Origin: Litorivivens sp041625575
GTDB lineage: Bacteria; Pseudomonadota; Gammaproteobacteria; Pseudomonadales; Spongiibacteraceae
Length of the DNA: 12,590 nt
Reading direction: 5' to 3'
NCBI GenBank assembly: GCA_041625575.1
Contig: JBFJTG010000092.1
Location: 1 to 12,590, forward strand
The notes below the pieces were generated by a model that saw nothing but the letters and a program-made list of their open reading frames with translations, did not search any database and was not told where the DNA came from. The translations under genes were made by a program, and so were the position numbers. Positions 1-7,269 of this stretch are shown here, one piece after another; positions within the stretch are counted from its first letter, which is position 1; every line of letters starts with the position of its first letter.

Positions 1-25
1 ATCTTCGCCATTGCCCGGATTCGAT

Positions 26-796
26 ATGGGAGGCTCTAAGTCCCGTAAAAGCAAGCCCTTACGACTCGACAAATATTTGTCCGGCGTAACGGATTATTCG
101 CGCAGCGATGCCAAGCGGCTAATCAAGAATGGTGAGCTGTGTGTAGACGGAGAGTTAATCACTGATCCGGGCACCTTGGTCAGTCCTGATGCCGTGCTCG
201 ATCTCGCCGGGTATTCACTTCGGCAGCTCACGCATCGTTATTTTATGCTCAACAAGCCTGAGGGCTATGTCTGCGCGACCCGTGACCGCCGTAGCCCGGT
301 GGTGATGGATTTGCTTGATGAAGACAATCAGGGCGCGCTGCACATAGCCGGACGCCTGGATATCGATACCACGGGCTTGGTGCTCGTGACCGACGACGGC
401 GATTGGGCGCATCAGGTTATGTCGCCCAGAAAGCGATGTTTCAAACGCTATCGTGTTGGCACCGAGCTGCCGTTGGACGAATCGCTGGTAAGCCTTTTTG
501 AAGAAGGGGTTTTCATGGCGGAAAAGAAAACCCGTACCTTGCCAGCACGCTTGACGATACTTGGTCCTCACGAGGCGCTGTTGGAGATCTGCGAGGGAAA
601 ATTTCATCAAGTAAAGCGTATGTTTACGGCCGTCGATAACCGCGTTGTGGCATTGCACCGGGAAGCGATCGGTGCACTGGAGCTCGACGAAGACTTGGGT
701 GAAGGCGAATATCGAGCCTTAAGTGAGAAAGAAATCGTTCTTGCCCTGGGAAGTCAGGATGTAAGTGATGCACAAGCCCGCGATGGCGAAGAGTAA
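26..796 (+). CDS. rsuA: 16S rRNA pseudouridine(516) synthase RsuA
   Basis: This enzyme isomerises one uridine of 16S rRNA (U516 in E. coli) to pseudouridine during small-subunit assembly in the cytoplasm. Numbered from the ATG at 26, an S4 RNA-binding domain spans about residues 12-60 (RLDKYL, then VDGELI), followed by the RsuA/RluB/E/F catalytic domain. The landmarks are RYFMLNKPEGYVC, the catalytic-loop motif GRLDIDTTGL with the nucleophile Asp at about residue 112, and the C-terminal KFHQVKRMF and GEYRALSEKE blocks. These match E. coli RsuA closely, including the YFMLNKP and GEYR segments that help separate it from RluB/E/F. The ATG at 26 adds a short Lys/Arg-rich tail before the S4 domain. 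A TTG at 11 is also in frame, and the frame stays open to the left edge, so the true start could lie outside the window. No clear ribosome site precedes either start. The stop lies 8 bp before the methyltransferase gene, so the two are probably co-transcribed. Confidence 0.93.
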   Translation: MGGSKSRKSKPLRLDKYLSGVTDYSRSDAKRLIKNGELCVDGELITDPGTLVSPDAVLDLAGYSLRQLTHRYFMLNKPEGYVCATRDRRSPVVMDLLDEDNQGALHIAGRLDIDTTGLVLVTDDGDWAHQVMSPRKRCFKRYRVGTELPLDESLVSLFEEGVFMAEKKTRTLPARLTILGPHEALLEICEGKFHQVKRMFTAVDNRVVALHREAIGALELDEDLGEGEYRALSEKEIVLALGSQDVSDAQARDGEE

Positions 797-804
797 ATAA
801 AAAT

Positions 805-1848
805 ATGAAAGATGCTGCGCTGGAAGCTTTGTACAAAACCATAGATCAGCAGCAAGCTGGTCTGCTACTGGCTGACGAGCAGTGTATTGAGGTGCTCGCC
901 ACCAATAGCGAGTCGTCCGCCACTAATCTGCAGGTGCTAAGCAATCGGGTTGATGTTGCGAGGCGCTTTGAGGCTGCCGGCTTCAAGCCGCAATTGAACG
1001 ATTTTGAGTTGGACGCTGCGCTGCCGGCGAAAGTGTATTACCGGGTATCGAAAGAAAAAGCGCTGGTTCATTACCTTATTAATCAGGTCCTGGAAAAATT
1101 GCCTCTGGGCGGCCAGTTGGTCTTGAGTGGCTATAAAGGCGATGGCACCAAGACCTATATTGAAAAAGCCTGTGCTCTTGTTGGTACTGATAAATCAATA
1201 AAAAAGGCGGCCGGCGGCGCAGTGATTGCCGTCATTGAAAAGCGACAGCCGCCGCTCAGTCAGCTTGATGATAGCCGTTATACGACTTTGCAAATAATAG
1301 AGCCCGAGTTGAACTTGTACAGTAAGCCTGGTATTTACGGCTGGAAAAAAATCGACGCTGGAAGCGCACTACTGGTGGAGCAGCTTCCTGCAGTCCTTGA
1401 GTCGTTGGCTAAGCCGCCGCAAAACATTCTCGATTTGGGTTGCGGCTATGGCTACCTATCGGTTATGGCTAAGCAGCTACTGCCCGATGCTCGAATTGTG
1501 GCCAGCGACAATAACCTTACCGCACTGAGCGCCTGTGCCAGGAATTTCGAAGCTCACCATATTAATGGTGATATTAACGCCGACGATTGCGGGCAGACCT
1601 TAAGCGAGAGTTTTGATTTGGTAATCTGCAATCCCCCATTTCACAAGGGCTTTGATGTGCATGGCGATTTGACCCTGCAGTTTTTGCAGTCGGCAAAAGC
1701 CCGTTTAAAGCCCGGTGGGGTGGCTGTGTTTGTGGTGAATCAGTTTATCGGCCTTGAACAGCGAGCTGAACCCTTGTTTGGGAAGTGTGCGGGGCTCGCA
1801 GAGCGGGGTGGGTTTAAAGTCTTTTTGCTGGCCAATAATGCGGGGTAG
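805..1848 (+). CDS. RsmC/RlmG-type rRNA (guanine-N2)-methyltransferase
   Basis: A class I SAM-dependent methyltransferase of the family that makes N2-methylguanosine in rRNA (RsmC on 16S G1207, RlmG on 23S G1835). The 347 residues form two Rossmann-like halves. The N-terminal half (about 1-165) lacks SAM motifs, as in RsmC and RlmG, where it is thought to help bind RNA. The C-terminal half carries the glycine-rich SAM loop LDLGCGYG at 209-216, an acidic residue after the next strand (ASDNN, about 233-237), and the catalytic NPPF motif at 276-279 followed by His, which is typical of amino-group methylation of guanine. The KPGIYGWKKIDAGSALL block (174-190) matches the family's 'PGVFSxxxLDxGSxLLL' signature. 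Length fits RsmC (about 340) better than RlmG (about 375), but I cannot assign the exact target. It follows rsuA by 8 bp with only a weak upstream AGAG, so coupled expression of two rRNA-modifying enzymes is likely. Confidence 0.88.
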   Translation: MKDAALEALYKTIDQQQAGLLLADEQCIEVLATNSESSATNLQVLSNRVDVARRFEAAGFKPQLNDFELDAALPAKVYYRVSKEKALVHYLINQVLEKLPLGGQLVLSGYKGDGTKTYIEKACALVGTDKSIKKAAGGAVIAVIEKRQPPLSQLDDSRYTTLQIIEPELNLYSKPGIYGWKKIDAGSALLVEQLPAVLESLAKPPQNILDLGCGYGYLSVMAKQLLPDARIVASDNNLTALSACARNFEAHHINGDINADDCGQTLSESFDLVICNPPFHKGFDVHGDLTLQFLQSAKARLKPGGVAVFVVNQFIGLEQRAEPLFGKCAGLAERGGFKVFLLANNAG

Positions 1849-1869
1849 CGACCGGCAAAAGCCGGCCGC
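1848..1869. terminator. GC hairpin between convergent genes
   Basis: CCGGC-AAAA-GCCGG (1852-1865) is a perfect 5-bp stem. It extends outward by 3 more pairs (GCG 1848-1850 with CGC 1867-1869) across a single A/C mismatch. It begins at the last base of the methyltransferase stop codon and lies 12 bp beyond the stop of the converging peroxidase gene, so it could serve both. There is no U-tract on either strand, so it may be a 3'-end-protecting or weak bidirectional terminator rather than a classical intrinsic one. Confidence 0.4.
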
Positions 1870-1881
1870 CGAAGGTGCCAA

Positions 1882-2361
1882 CTAGAGCATTGCTTGTATT
1901 TTGGCTTCGATTTTCTCCGGCGCGGTAGCCGGCGCAAAACGCTCGACAACATTGCCTTCACGATCAATTAAAAACTTGGTGAAGTTCCACTTGATCTTGG
2001 TGCTGCCCAAAAGACCCGGTGCAGCGGTTTTCAAGTGCTGGAACAGGGGGTGGGTATCATTGCCATTCACGTCGACTTTGGCGTGCATGGGAAAGCTGAC
2101 GCCGTAATTCAACTGGCAAAATTCCTGAATCTCGCCATTGCTACCCGGGTCCTGCTTGCCAAACTGGTTGCAGGGAAAACCGAGAATGGTCAGTCCCTTG
2201 TCTTTGTATTTTTTGTAGAGATTCTCCAGACCCTCAAACTGCGGAGTGAAACCGCATTTGCTGGCGGTATTCACTACCAGCAAAACCTGGCCCTTGTAGT
2301 CGGCCAATGATTTCCTGGCGCCGTTTATGGATTCGGTTTCGAAGTCGTACACTGAGCTCAT
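1882..2361 (-). CDS. Cysteine-type glutathione (thioredoxin) peroxidase, BtuE/GPx family
   Basis: This enzyme reduces hydrogen peroxide and organic or lipid hydroperoxides. Numbered from the ATG at 2361, the 159-residue protein contains the full GPx catalytic set: peroxidatic Cys36 in NTASKCGFTPQ, Gln70, and Trp125-Asn126 in WNFTKFL. It also has the family signature GFPCNQF (61-67). The selenocysteine of animal enzymes is a cysteine here. Cys82 in EFCQLNYGVSF sits where thioredoxin-dependent GPx enzymes carry their resolving cysteine, so thioredoxin is the more likely electron donor; this is inference. There is no signal peptide, so it is cytoplasmic. A longer in-frame start (TTG at 2400) exists, but the ATG at 2361 matches the family's length and is preceded by GGGACA. 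It lies 74 bp downstream of the AsmA-family gene on the same strand and may be read through from it or have its own promoter. Confidence 0.93.
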   Translation of the reverse strand: MSSVYDFETESINGARKSLADYKGQVLLVVNTASKCGFTPQFEGLENLYKKYKDKGLTILGFPCNQFGKQDPGSNGEIQEFCQLNYGVSFPMHAKVDVNGNDTHPLFQHLKTAAPGLLGSTKIKWNFTKFLIDREGNVVERFAPATAPEKIEAKIQAML

Positions 2362-2435
2362 GCTACTGTCCCGTTGTGAAGTTTTGGGTTGAATCTGCAA
2401 TTGTGCGCGCTTGTGCGCTAAAAGCCAACCGGGGT

Positions 2436-5135
2436 CTATTTGCCCGGGGCAGATGGTCTCGCCGCCGGTTCTACTGCAGGTTCGGGTGGCGCTTGTTCCG
2501 GTATCGCTTCCGGTGCTGCCTCGATAACCGGCTGAGGTATATCCAGTTCGATTTTCTTGTCGGGGTTGCAGGCGCTGCCAGCGTTCATGGCGCGCTCAAG
2601 CAGGTTTTGCGCAACGATTGATACGCCACCGGTCGCCATGGCGGCGCCGGTCGATAGCGCGGAGCTGACCAAGCCACCGGCATCAACGCCAATGCCCGGT
2701 GACTGAAGGTCGCCGTATACTTTGACCAGTTTAACTAGGTAGCTCAGATTGACTCCTAAGCCTTTGCGCGCAATGGGGGTGAAGTTGAGCGACAGCGTTT
2801 CCTTGCCTAGATCAATCTGACCATTACCAATAATTTTCATTTTGCGCGTTTCAACATGTAGCGCTTTGTCGCTATCGAACACACCTTTGTTGGCGTCAAA
2901 ATACACCGAGACACATTCCAGGTGCGTAATAGGGTCTGATTTTGCGAAGGGGTTTAGCTTGCTGACTACTTCGCTGACAATGTCTGATCCGACGAGGTCG
3001 AGTTGATTGTTCTCCATGGTCATATCTTGCAGGCGCAAATCAATGCTCCCGTTCAGGCTAGACGCAATGGCGTGCGGACTGAGGCCCTCACCCCTAAGTT
3101 TCACCTTGATGCTGCCGTGCCCCCCTTTGATTTGAGCGGCCTTTTCAAGGCCGAGCGTGCCGGCATTTTTTGTGTCCAGCATCAATTCAATCTGAGTCTT
3201 GCTAGTGTCCTTGCGAAAGTCACCCGACATGCTCAAGGTGATCTTGTTGTCTGGCAAGGTCACGAGGCTTTCGCGGGTTGTCAGGCGGCCATCTTTCAGC
3301 TGCGCGATCATCGTTATTCGGTCGATGCTATTGACATGCGTTACCAGCTTATTGATGTCCAGGGACAGGTCGGCGTCAAAAGAACGCAAAAATTCAGTAT
3401 CAATAGCGTCCTCAGAAAAAAGACGGGTTTTATTCTCGGGGGGCGACTTTGGTTGTTCGGCTGCTTCTTCAGTGCCAGCTGTGTCTGCTGCCGTGAGAAA
3501 TCTCGTATCGAGCTTGCGTCCCTTGGCAGTAATTGAAACTAAACTTCGCTCGCTGCTGTTGGCGGCCGGCGTATAGGCTAGTTCGATGTCGAGCTCTTGC
3601 TCGCCCAGAGCAAGAGTGAGTTCAGGCTTCAATGTGGATTGTTCGCTTTCGAATAGGCCCCTGATGTTTAGTGCGCCAGCTTCAGCGTAGGGCAGTCCGG
3701 CCAGGCGCCACAGCTCGGCAGATTCCGGGGCCTGAAAATCAAGGCTTAGCGATTGATCAGACACACCATTCAAATTGGCGCGACCTTTGGCCTTGAGTTT
3801 GATTTTGTCGTTGAGTGTTATGTTTGCGTTGATGTCGGCATCGGCGCCGCTGGTTTCCAGTGCCAGCGCAGCCAGATCTGCTTCCAGAGACAGGCTGTCT
3901 AGATCTATATTTTGTTCGGCATTGCGAATCTTTTTGCCGCTCGCGACGATCGCGATTTTGGGCGCTTTGTTGCCTTTGTTCCTCACGACAGCGTGTGTCG
4001 TCAAACCCTCTCCAGTCCAGCCTAGGCCGGCGAATTTGCCGATGCGAATGTCGGCATCGAGTTCGATGCCCGTCAAACCGATCCAGTCGATTGCGGCTTC
4101 GGGTAGCGTTCTATTACTTGCTATTTCTCCCGTCGCGGTGCCGGGTTCGATCTTTTCGGGATTGTTCGGCGACTCGTTGAATATGGCAACTAAGTCATCC
4201 AGTGCAAGTCGCTCTGCTTCCAAATCAATAGTCAGATGATTATCGAGTGGGGAGTAATCAGCTTTGCCGCTTAGCGATTGTTTGCCTAGGAGTAGCGCCA
4301 GATTGGAAAGTTGATAGCGTTCACCTATCGAAAAGTTTGCTGAAAAAACTGCGCCGGGAATTTTTGGTATCGGAGTGCCGAGTAAGCGTGACAGAAAATC
4401 GGTGCTATGCAGGCTTAGTTCTATCGCGCCGTCGGTGCCGTTCAGTTGCGGGCGGGTACTGAGAGAGGCCTTCAGTATTGATTCAACGGAAGGGTTTACC
4501 AGCCCTAGATTGATGCCAAGAAGTTTCTCGGAGACGAGGGTGAAGTCGCCTTGGAGTTCAAATCGCTCGCCGTCTATTTCGGTCACGACCTGCAATTTAG
4601 CATTGTCTTTGACATCGCGTGTAAGTTTCAGTGTCGGTAGTGCAATCTTTCGTTTCTGGGCAGGCAAGTCAATGTCGAACAGCCCGCGTTCAATCGTGAT
4701 GCTGTGAAAACTGAAGTCGCCGGGCAAAAGAAAAGCGCTTGGCTCTACAGCTGTTTGTTTCTGGTCTTTGGTTGCAGGCCAATTGCTGTTTCCGTTTCCA
4801 TCAAGTTGATAAACGATATGGGGGGCGCTAACCGACAGCGTGAAAAAAGGCGCCGACAGCGTTGGCCAATCGAGCAGTTCTACTGTGACTTTCTCGGCCG
4901 TGAATAGCTGTACGCCGGCATCGTTATTCAGTGTGATCTGTTGGATGTTGAAACTCGCGGGCTGAATGGATGAATCCAAGCGGCCAATTGATAATTGCAG
5001 GCCTGTTTGGCTTTCGACGAGTCGGCTCAGGGGTTTTTTAAACCAGTTGGGTTGAGCCAGCACCAGTGTCACGGAGACACTTAAAACGATGAGTAGCGCG
5101 GTCAGGGTCAGAAGGGCAAATTTCAGTGTTTTCAT
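2436..5135 (-). CDS. AsmA-family envelope protein
   Basis: A large inner-membrane-anchored periplasmic protein of the AsmA/YhdP/TamB superfamily, whose members form long beta-rich bridges implicated in moving phospholipids to the outer membrane and maintaining its integrity. The 899-residue product begins MKTLKFALL with one uncleaved-looking hydrophobic segment (about 5-28), then an AsmA N-terminal region (NWFKKPLSRLVESQTG). Long stretches of alternating polar/hydrophobic beta-strand sequence follow, with a poorly conserved Glu/Pro/Lys-rich linker near residues 545-570. The characteristic C-terminal AsmA domain lies at about 690-830 (GSIDLRLQDMTMENNQLDL, then GNGQIDLGKETLSLNFTPIA). The last 35 or so residues are a Pro/Ala/Glu-rich tail. 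It is longer than E. coli AsmA (617) and shorter than YhdP (about 1270). It starts 5 bp after the MipA-like gene with no good ribosome site of its own, so translational coupling is likely. Substrate unknown. Confidence 0.88.
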   Translation of the reverse strand: MKTLKFALLTLTALLIVLSVSVTLVLAQPNWFKKPLSRLVESQTGLQLSIGRLDSSIQPASFNIQQITLNNDAGVQLFTAEKVTVELLDWPTLSAPFFTLSVSAPHIVYQLDGNGNSNWPATKDQKQTAVEPSAFLLPGDFSFHSITIERGLFDIDLPAQKRKIALPTLKLTRDVKDNAKLQVVTEIDGERFELQGDFTLVSEKLLGINLGLVNPSVESILKASLSTRPQLNGTDGAIELSLHSTDFLSRLLGTPIPKIPGAVFSANFSIGERYQLSNLALLLGKQSLSGKADYSPLDNHLTIDLEAERLALDDLVAIFNESPNNPEKIEPGTATGEIASNRTLPEAAIDWIGLTGIELDADIRIGKFAGLGWTGEGLTTHAVVRNKGNKAPKIAIVASGKKIRNAEQNIDLDSLSLEADLAALALETSGADADINANITLNDKIKLKAKGRANLNGVSDQSLSLDFQAPESAELWRLAGLPYAEAGALNIRGLFESEQSTLKPELTLALGEQELDIELAYTPAANSSERSLVSITAKGRKLDTRFLTAADTAGTEEAAEQPKSPPENKTRLFSEDAIDTEFLRSFDADLSLDINKLVTHVNSIDRITMIAQLKDGRLTTRESLVTLPDNKITLSMSGDFRKDTSKTQIELMLDTKNAGTLGLEKAAQIKGGHGSIKVKLRGEGLSPHAIASSLNGSIDLRLQDMTMENNQLDLVGSDIVSEVVSKLNPFAKSDPITHLECVSVYFDANKGVFDSDKALHVETRKMKIIGNGQIDLGKETLSLNFTPIARKGLGVNLSYLVKLVKVYGDLQSPGIGVDAGGLVSSALSTGAAMATGGVSIVAQNLLERAMNAGSACNPDKKIELDIPQPVIEAAPEAIPEQAPPEPAVEPAARPSAPGK

Positions 5136-5140
5136 TGCGC

Positions 5141-5950
5141 TTAGGGTACCAGTGTTCTCGACTTAAACAGAGTCTTCGACAAGCCGACGCTGAGGTAGAG
5201 CCCGTATTTTTGACGGAATAGGGGGCCGTCATCGAAGCTGACGCCGCCCAAGTGGTGATAGGTCAGGCCCGAAAATAGCGTCCAGTCGGACGTCGGCTTC
5301 CAGCGTACGAAGCCGGCCAGTGCGGTGCCGCCATAGCCGGCGTCTGCTGTATAGCGCGCTCTCTGCGGTGTCACGAATTCGGGAGTGACATTGTGAAAGA
5401 AGCCGTGATAATCGGCGCTCGCGTATAGGGACTCCAGAGTTGCACCCCAGCGTAGCGAAGCGTGCTGCTGAAACTCCCAGCGGAGTTCGGGGTTGAATAC
5501 CCAGCCCTGATAATGCATGCCCCCGCCGATTGAGATCAGCGCTCTTGTTTTAAGGTGGCTGGTGATTTTATGGGGCGAATTGAGGGTCCATTTATAGGTG
5601 AGTGAGGGGCCCAGCTCAAAGGCCGGATCGAGATCATCCATGCCTTCGCGTGCGCTGTTGTCTTCACTGTTTACCGGCAGCGATCCACCGCCGCTGACAT
5701 CGATCTCCCAGCGATCGCTATCAAAAAACAGACCCTGAATGCCGCTGTCGTCGGCCTTGAGCCAATCCCCGCGGTAAATGATGGCGGGAAAGGGCAGTAA
5801 ATACAGGGTTTCTTCGTCGGCGCCCAAATAATCCGGGCGATGCAGGGTAACCATGCCCATGCCCAGCTCCCATAAGGGCTTGGGTTCCGCGTATACAATG
5901 GGACTCATTAACGGCAATGCCATAAACAGGGAAGCGAGGAGTATTCTCAA
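5141..5950 (-). CDS. MipA/OmpV family outer-membrane protein
   Basis: A predicted outer-membrane beta-barrel of the MipA/OmpV family; E. coli MipA scaffolds murein synthases and hydrolases, while other members are porin-like or antibiotic-linked. The 269 residues begin with a signal peptide (1-21, hydrophobic core LLASLFMALPLM, cleavage after VYA). The family N-terminal signature follows: WELGMG, then RPDYLGADE, LLPFPAIIYRGDWLKADDSG and the loop SGGGSLPVNSEDNSAREGM with DLDPAFELGP. The final strand YGLYLSVGLSKTLF is followed by seven extra residues, so the barrel does not end in the usual terminal aromatic. The start must be TTG (complement of 5948-5950). An in-frame stop lies upstream and the next ATG would destroy the signal peptide; no strong ribosome site is visible, suggesting modest translation. 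It is first in a minus-strand unit with the AsmA-family gene. Its actual ligand or partner cannot be read from the sequence. Confidence 0.9.
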   Translation of the reverse strand: MRILLASLFMALPLMSPIVYAEPKPLWELGMGMVTLHRPDYLGADEETLYLLPFPAIIYRGDWLKADDSGIQGLFFDSDRWEIDVSGGGSLPVNSEDNSAREGMDDLDPAFELGPSLTYKWTLNSPHKITSHLKTRALISIGGGMHYQGWVFNPELRWEFQQHASLRWGATLESLYASADYHGFFHNVTPEFVTPQRARYTADAGYGGTALAGFVRWKPTSDWTLFSGLTYHHLGGVSFDDGPLFRQKYGLYLSVGLSKTLFKSRTLVP

Positions 5951-6065
5951 GTCGGATGGCGCCTTAAACTTGTGGTGAGGAGCTTATGAGCGAAAACCTT
6001 ATTCTGTTAGAGTTTTGCCCGGATATTATTACGCACTTATACCACATTCCGATCACAGGATGCCC
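5951..6065. promoter_or_regulatory. Divergent intergenic region between mipA-like gene and sfsA
   Basis: This 115-bp AT-richer stretch separates two divergent genes and must hold both promoters. For sfsA (+), TTGCCC (6015-6020) and TATACC (6038-6043) are 17 bp apart, each matching the sigma-70 boxes at 4 of 6 positions. This would put the transcript start around 6050, shortly before the ribosome site ACAGGA at 6055-6060. That site sits 5 nt before the ATG at 6066 and decides for this start over the in-frame ATG at 6060 and one at 6015. On the minus strand I see TATAAG-like hexamers but no convincing paired -35. Confidence 0.35.
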
Positions 6066-6782
6066 ATGACCGATCAATGGCAGCCCGCTACTTTGCTGCG
6101 CCGTTATAAGCGTTTTCTTGCCGACGTGGAGCTTCCCGGCGGCGAACAGATCACCGTCCATTGCCCAAATACCGGCGCGATGACCGGCTGCATGGAGACG
6201 GGGGCGCGGATCTGGTTGTCGCAGTCGGACAATCCCAAGCGAAAATATGCGATGACGTGGGAGGCAATCGAGTTGTCATCGGGCGCGACGATTTGCATCC
6301 ATTCCGCGCATGCCAACCGTGTTGTTGAGCAAGCTTTGGCAGGCGGCCTTATTCCGGAGCTGGCGAACTACCGGCGGCGCCAGCGCGAGGTGAAACTGGG
6401 TCAGGGTAGCCGCGTCGATTTCGTCCTCACGGATCCGGGGTGCTGTGTCCTGGAAGTTAAAAGCGTCACCCTTGCCTTGAGCGAGGGGGTGGGCGCCTTT
6501 CCGGATGCTGTGAGTACGCGCGCGAGCCGTCACCTGCGAGAATTAATCGATGTCGTCGCCCGGGGCGACAGAGCGGTCTTGTTATTGCTCGCCATGCACA
6601 CGGGCATAAAGCGCATTGCACCGGCGGATGCGATTGATCCAGCCTACGGTGAGACCCTGCGCAGTGCGATTAGTGCCGGGGTCGAGGTGCACTGTTATAG
6701 CTGTGATGTCAGTCGTAAGGGGGCTCAGCTGAGCCGTGCTCTGCCCTTTCTTGATAGTTTGCCGGCTGATCTCTTGCCTTAG
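6066..6782 (+). CDS. sfsA: SfsA family protein (sugar fermentation stimulation protein A)
   Basis: An SfsA homologue. The E. coli protein was found by its effect on maltose metabolism and binds DNA non-specifically; structures of the family show an OB-fold plus a nuclease-like PD-(D/E)XK fold, and the cellular role is unsettled. From the ATG at 6066 the protein has 238 residues (E. coli 234). It shows the hallmarks in order: RYKRFLADV (13-21), HCPNTGAMTGC (32-42), SDNPKRKY (54-61), the nuclease-type cluster RVDF with Asp118 followed by Glu130-Val-Lys132 in LEVKSVT, then FPDAVSTRASRHLREL (145-160). The putative catalytic Asp/Glu/Lys are intact. It is a single gene, divergent from the mipA-like gene and ending 3 bp before the stop of the converging Rieske gene, so no terminator fits between them. 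Longer starts at 6060 and 6015 are less likely on ribosome-site grounds. Confidence 0.93.
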   Translation: MTDQWQPATLLRRYKRFLADVELPGGEQITVHCPNTGAMTGCMETGARIWLSQSDNPKRKYAMTWEAIELSSGATICIHSAHANRVVEQALAGGLIPELANYRRRQREVKLGQGSRVDFVLTDPGCCVLEVKSVTLALSEGVGAFPDAVSTRASRHLRELIDVVARGDRAVLLLLAMHTGIKRIAPADAIDPAYGETLRSAISAGVEVHCYSCDVSRKGAQLSRALPFLDSLPADLLP

Positions 6783-6785
6783 GCT

Positions 6786-7100
6786 TCAGGTGAGATGTAG
6801 CTCGTCGTTTTTTACGCACACCGCCACCGATTGCAGTGAAGCGCCCAAGCAGGGCCCGGCAATACATTCACCGCTCTCGATAATAAACAGGGCGCCGTGG
6901 GTGCTGCATTGAATCAGTGAGTCGTCTATGTCGAGAAACTGGTCTTCAAGCCAGTTGAGTTCAACGCCCAGATGAGGACAGCTGTTGCGATAGGCGTAGT
7001 ATTGGTCCTCGCGCCGCACGACGAAAATGCTTTCATCGCCGTGCTGTATGCCCTTGCAAGCCTTGTCGGACAGTTCCGACAAAAGGCATAAAAAACTCAT
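6786..7100 (-). CDS. Small free-standing Rieske [2Fe-2S] protein
   Basis: A 104-residue soluble Rieske ferredoxin-like electron carrier. The two iron-sulphur ligand motifs are complete: Cys41-Pro-His43 in SCPHLGVELNW, and Cys65-Ser-Thr-His68 in CSTHGALF, with the following 'SGECIAGPCLG' matching the proline-loop region of Rieske ferredoxins. This loop carries two further cysteines (79 and 84). Such stand-alone domains resemble the ferredoxin subunits of ring-hydroxylating oxygenases or NirD, but no oxygenase, reductase or nitrite reductase gene lies nearby, so its partner is unknown. The ATG at 7100 gives a normal domain length. A TTG at 7178 would add 26 residues with a hydrophobic run (LIQCLILTVIIA) resembling a membrane anchor, which I consider a translated promoter region rather than protein. 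It converges with sfsA (3 bp between stops) and diverges from the PhzF-family gene. Confidence 0.87.
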   Translation of the reverse strand: MSFLCLLSELSDKACKGIQHGDESIFVVRREDQYYAYRNSCPHLGVELNWLEDQFLDIDDSLIQCSTHGALFIIESGECIAGPCLGASLQSVAVCVKNDELHLT

Positions 7101-7269
7101 AGGCTGTGCGTCACTCGTAGCTATTATCACTGTTAGTATGAGGCATTGTATCAGCCTCGATAATGCACTGGCACTCAAGGTTTGAGTTGCCTACTATCGA
7201 CGTAGCGGCTGGCGAGATAGTCGATCGGGTGTTGGCTATGTCGGACAAAAAACGATGGAGAACAGTCGG
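7101..7269. promoter_or_regulatory. Divergent intergenic region, Rieske gene / phzF-like gene
   Basis: About 170 bp between two divergent starts. On the minus strand GATAAT (complement of 7123-7128), preceded by TG-like bases, is a good -10 (5 of 6) whose transcript would begin about 15-20 nt before the ATG at 7100. This supports that start over the TTG at 7178, which would lie upstream of the transcript. No good -35 pairs with it. For the plus gene, GGAG at 7257-7260 lies 9 nt before the ATG at 7270 and argues for that start rather than the ATG at 7255. I see no clear plus-strand promoter or operator. Confidence 0.3.

Noticed and set aside
215..658. 147-codon minus-strand frame inside rsuA
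   Set aside because: Antisense to a clear rsuA gene with no domain features.
3003..3536. 177-codon plus-strand reading frame inside the AsmA-family gene
   Set aside because: It lies entirely antisense to a well-supported coding gene and its translation has no recognisable domain or ribosome site.
7101..7178. N-terminal extension of the Rieske protein from TTG at 7178, with a hydrophobic run that could be a membrane anchor
   Set aside because: The run overlaps a good -10 box and the divergent intergenic region, and the ATG at 7100 gives the normal domain length. Kept only as an alternative.
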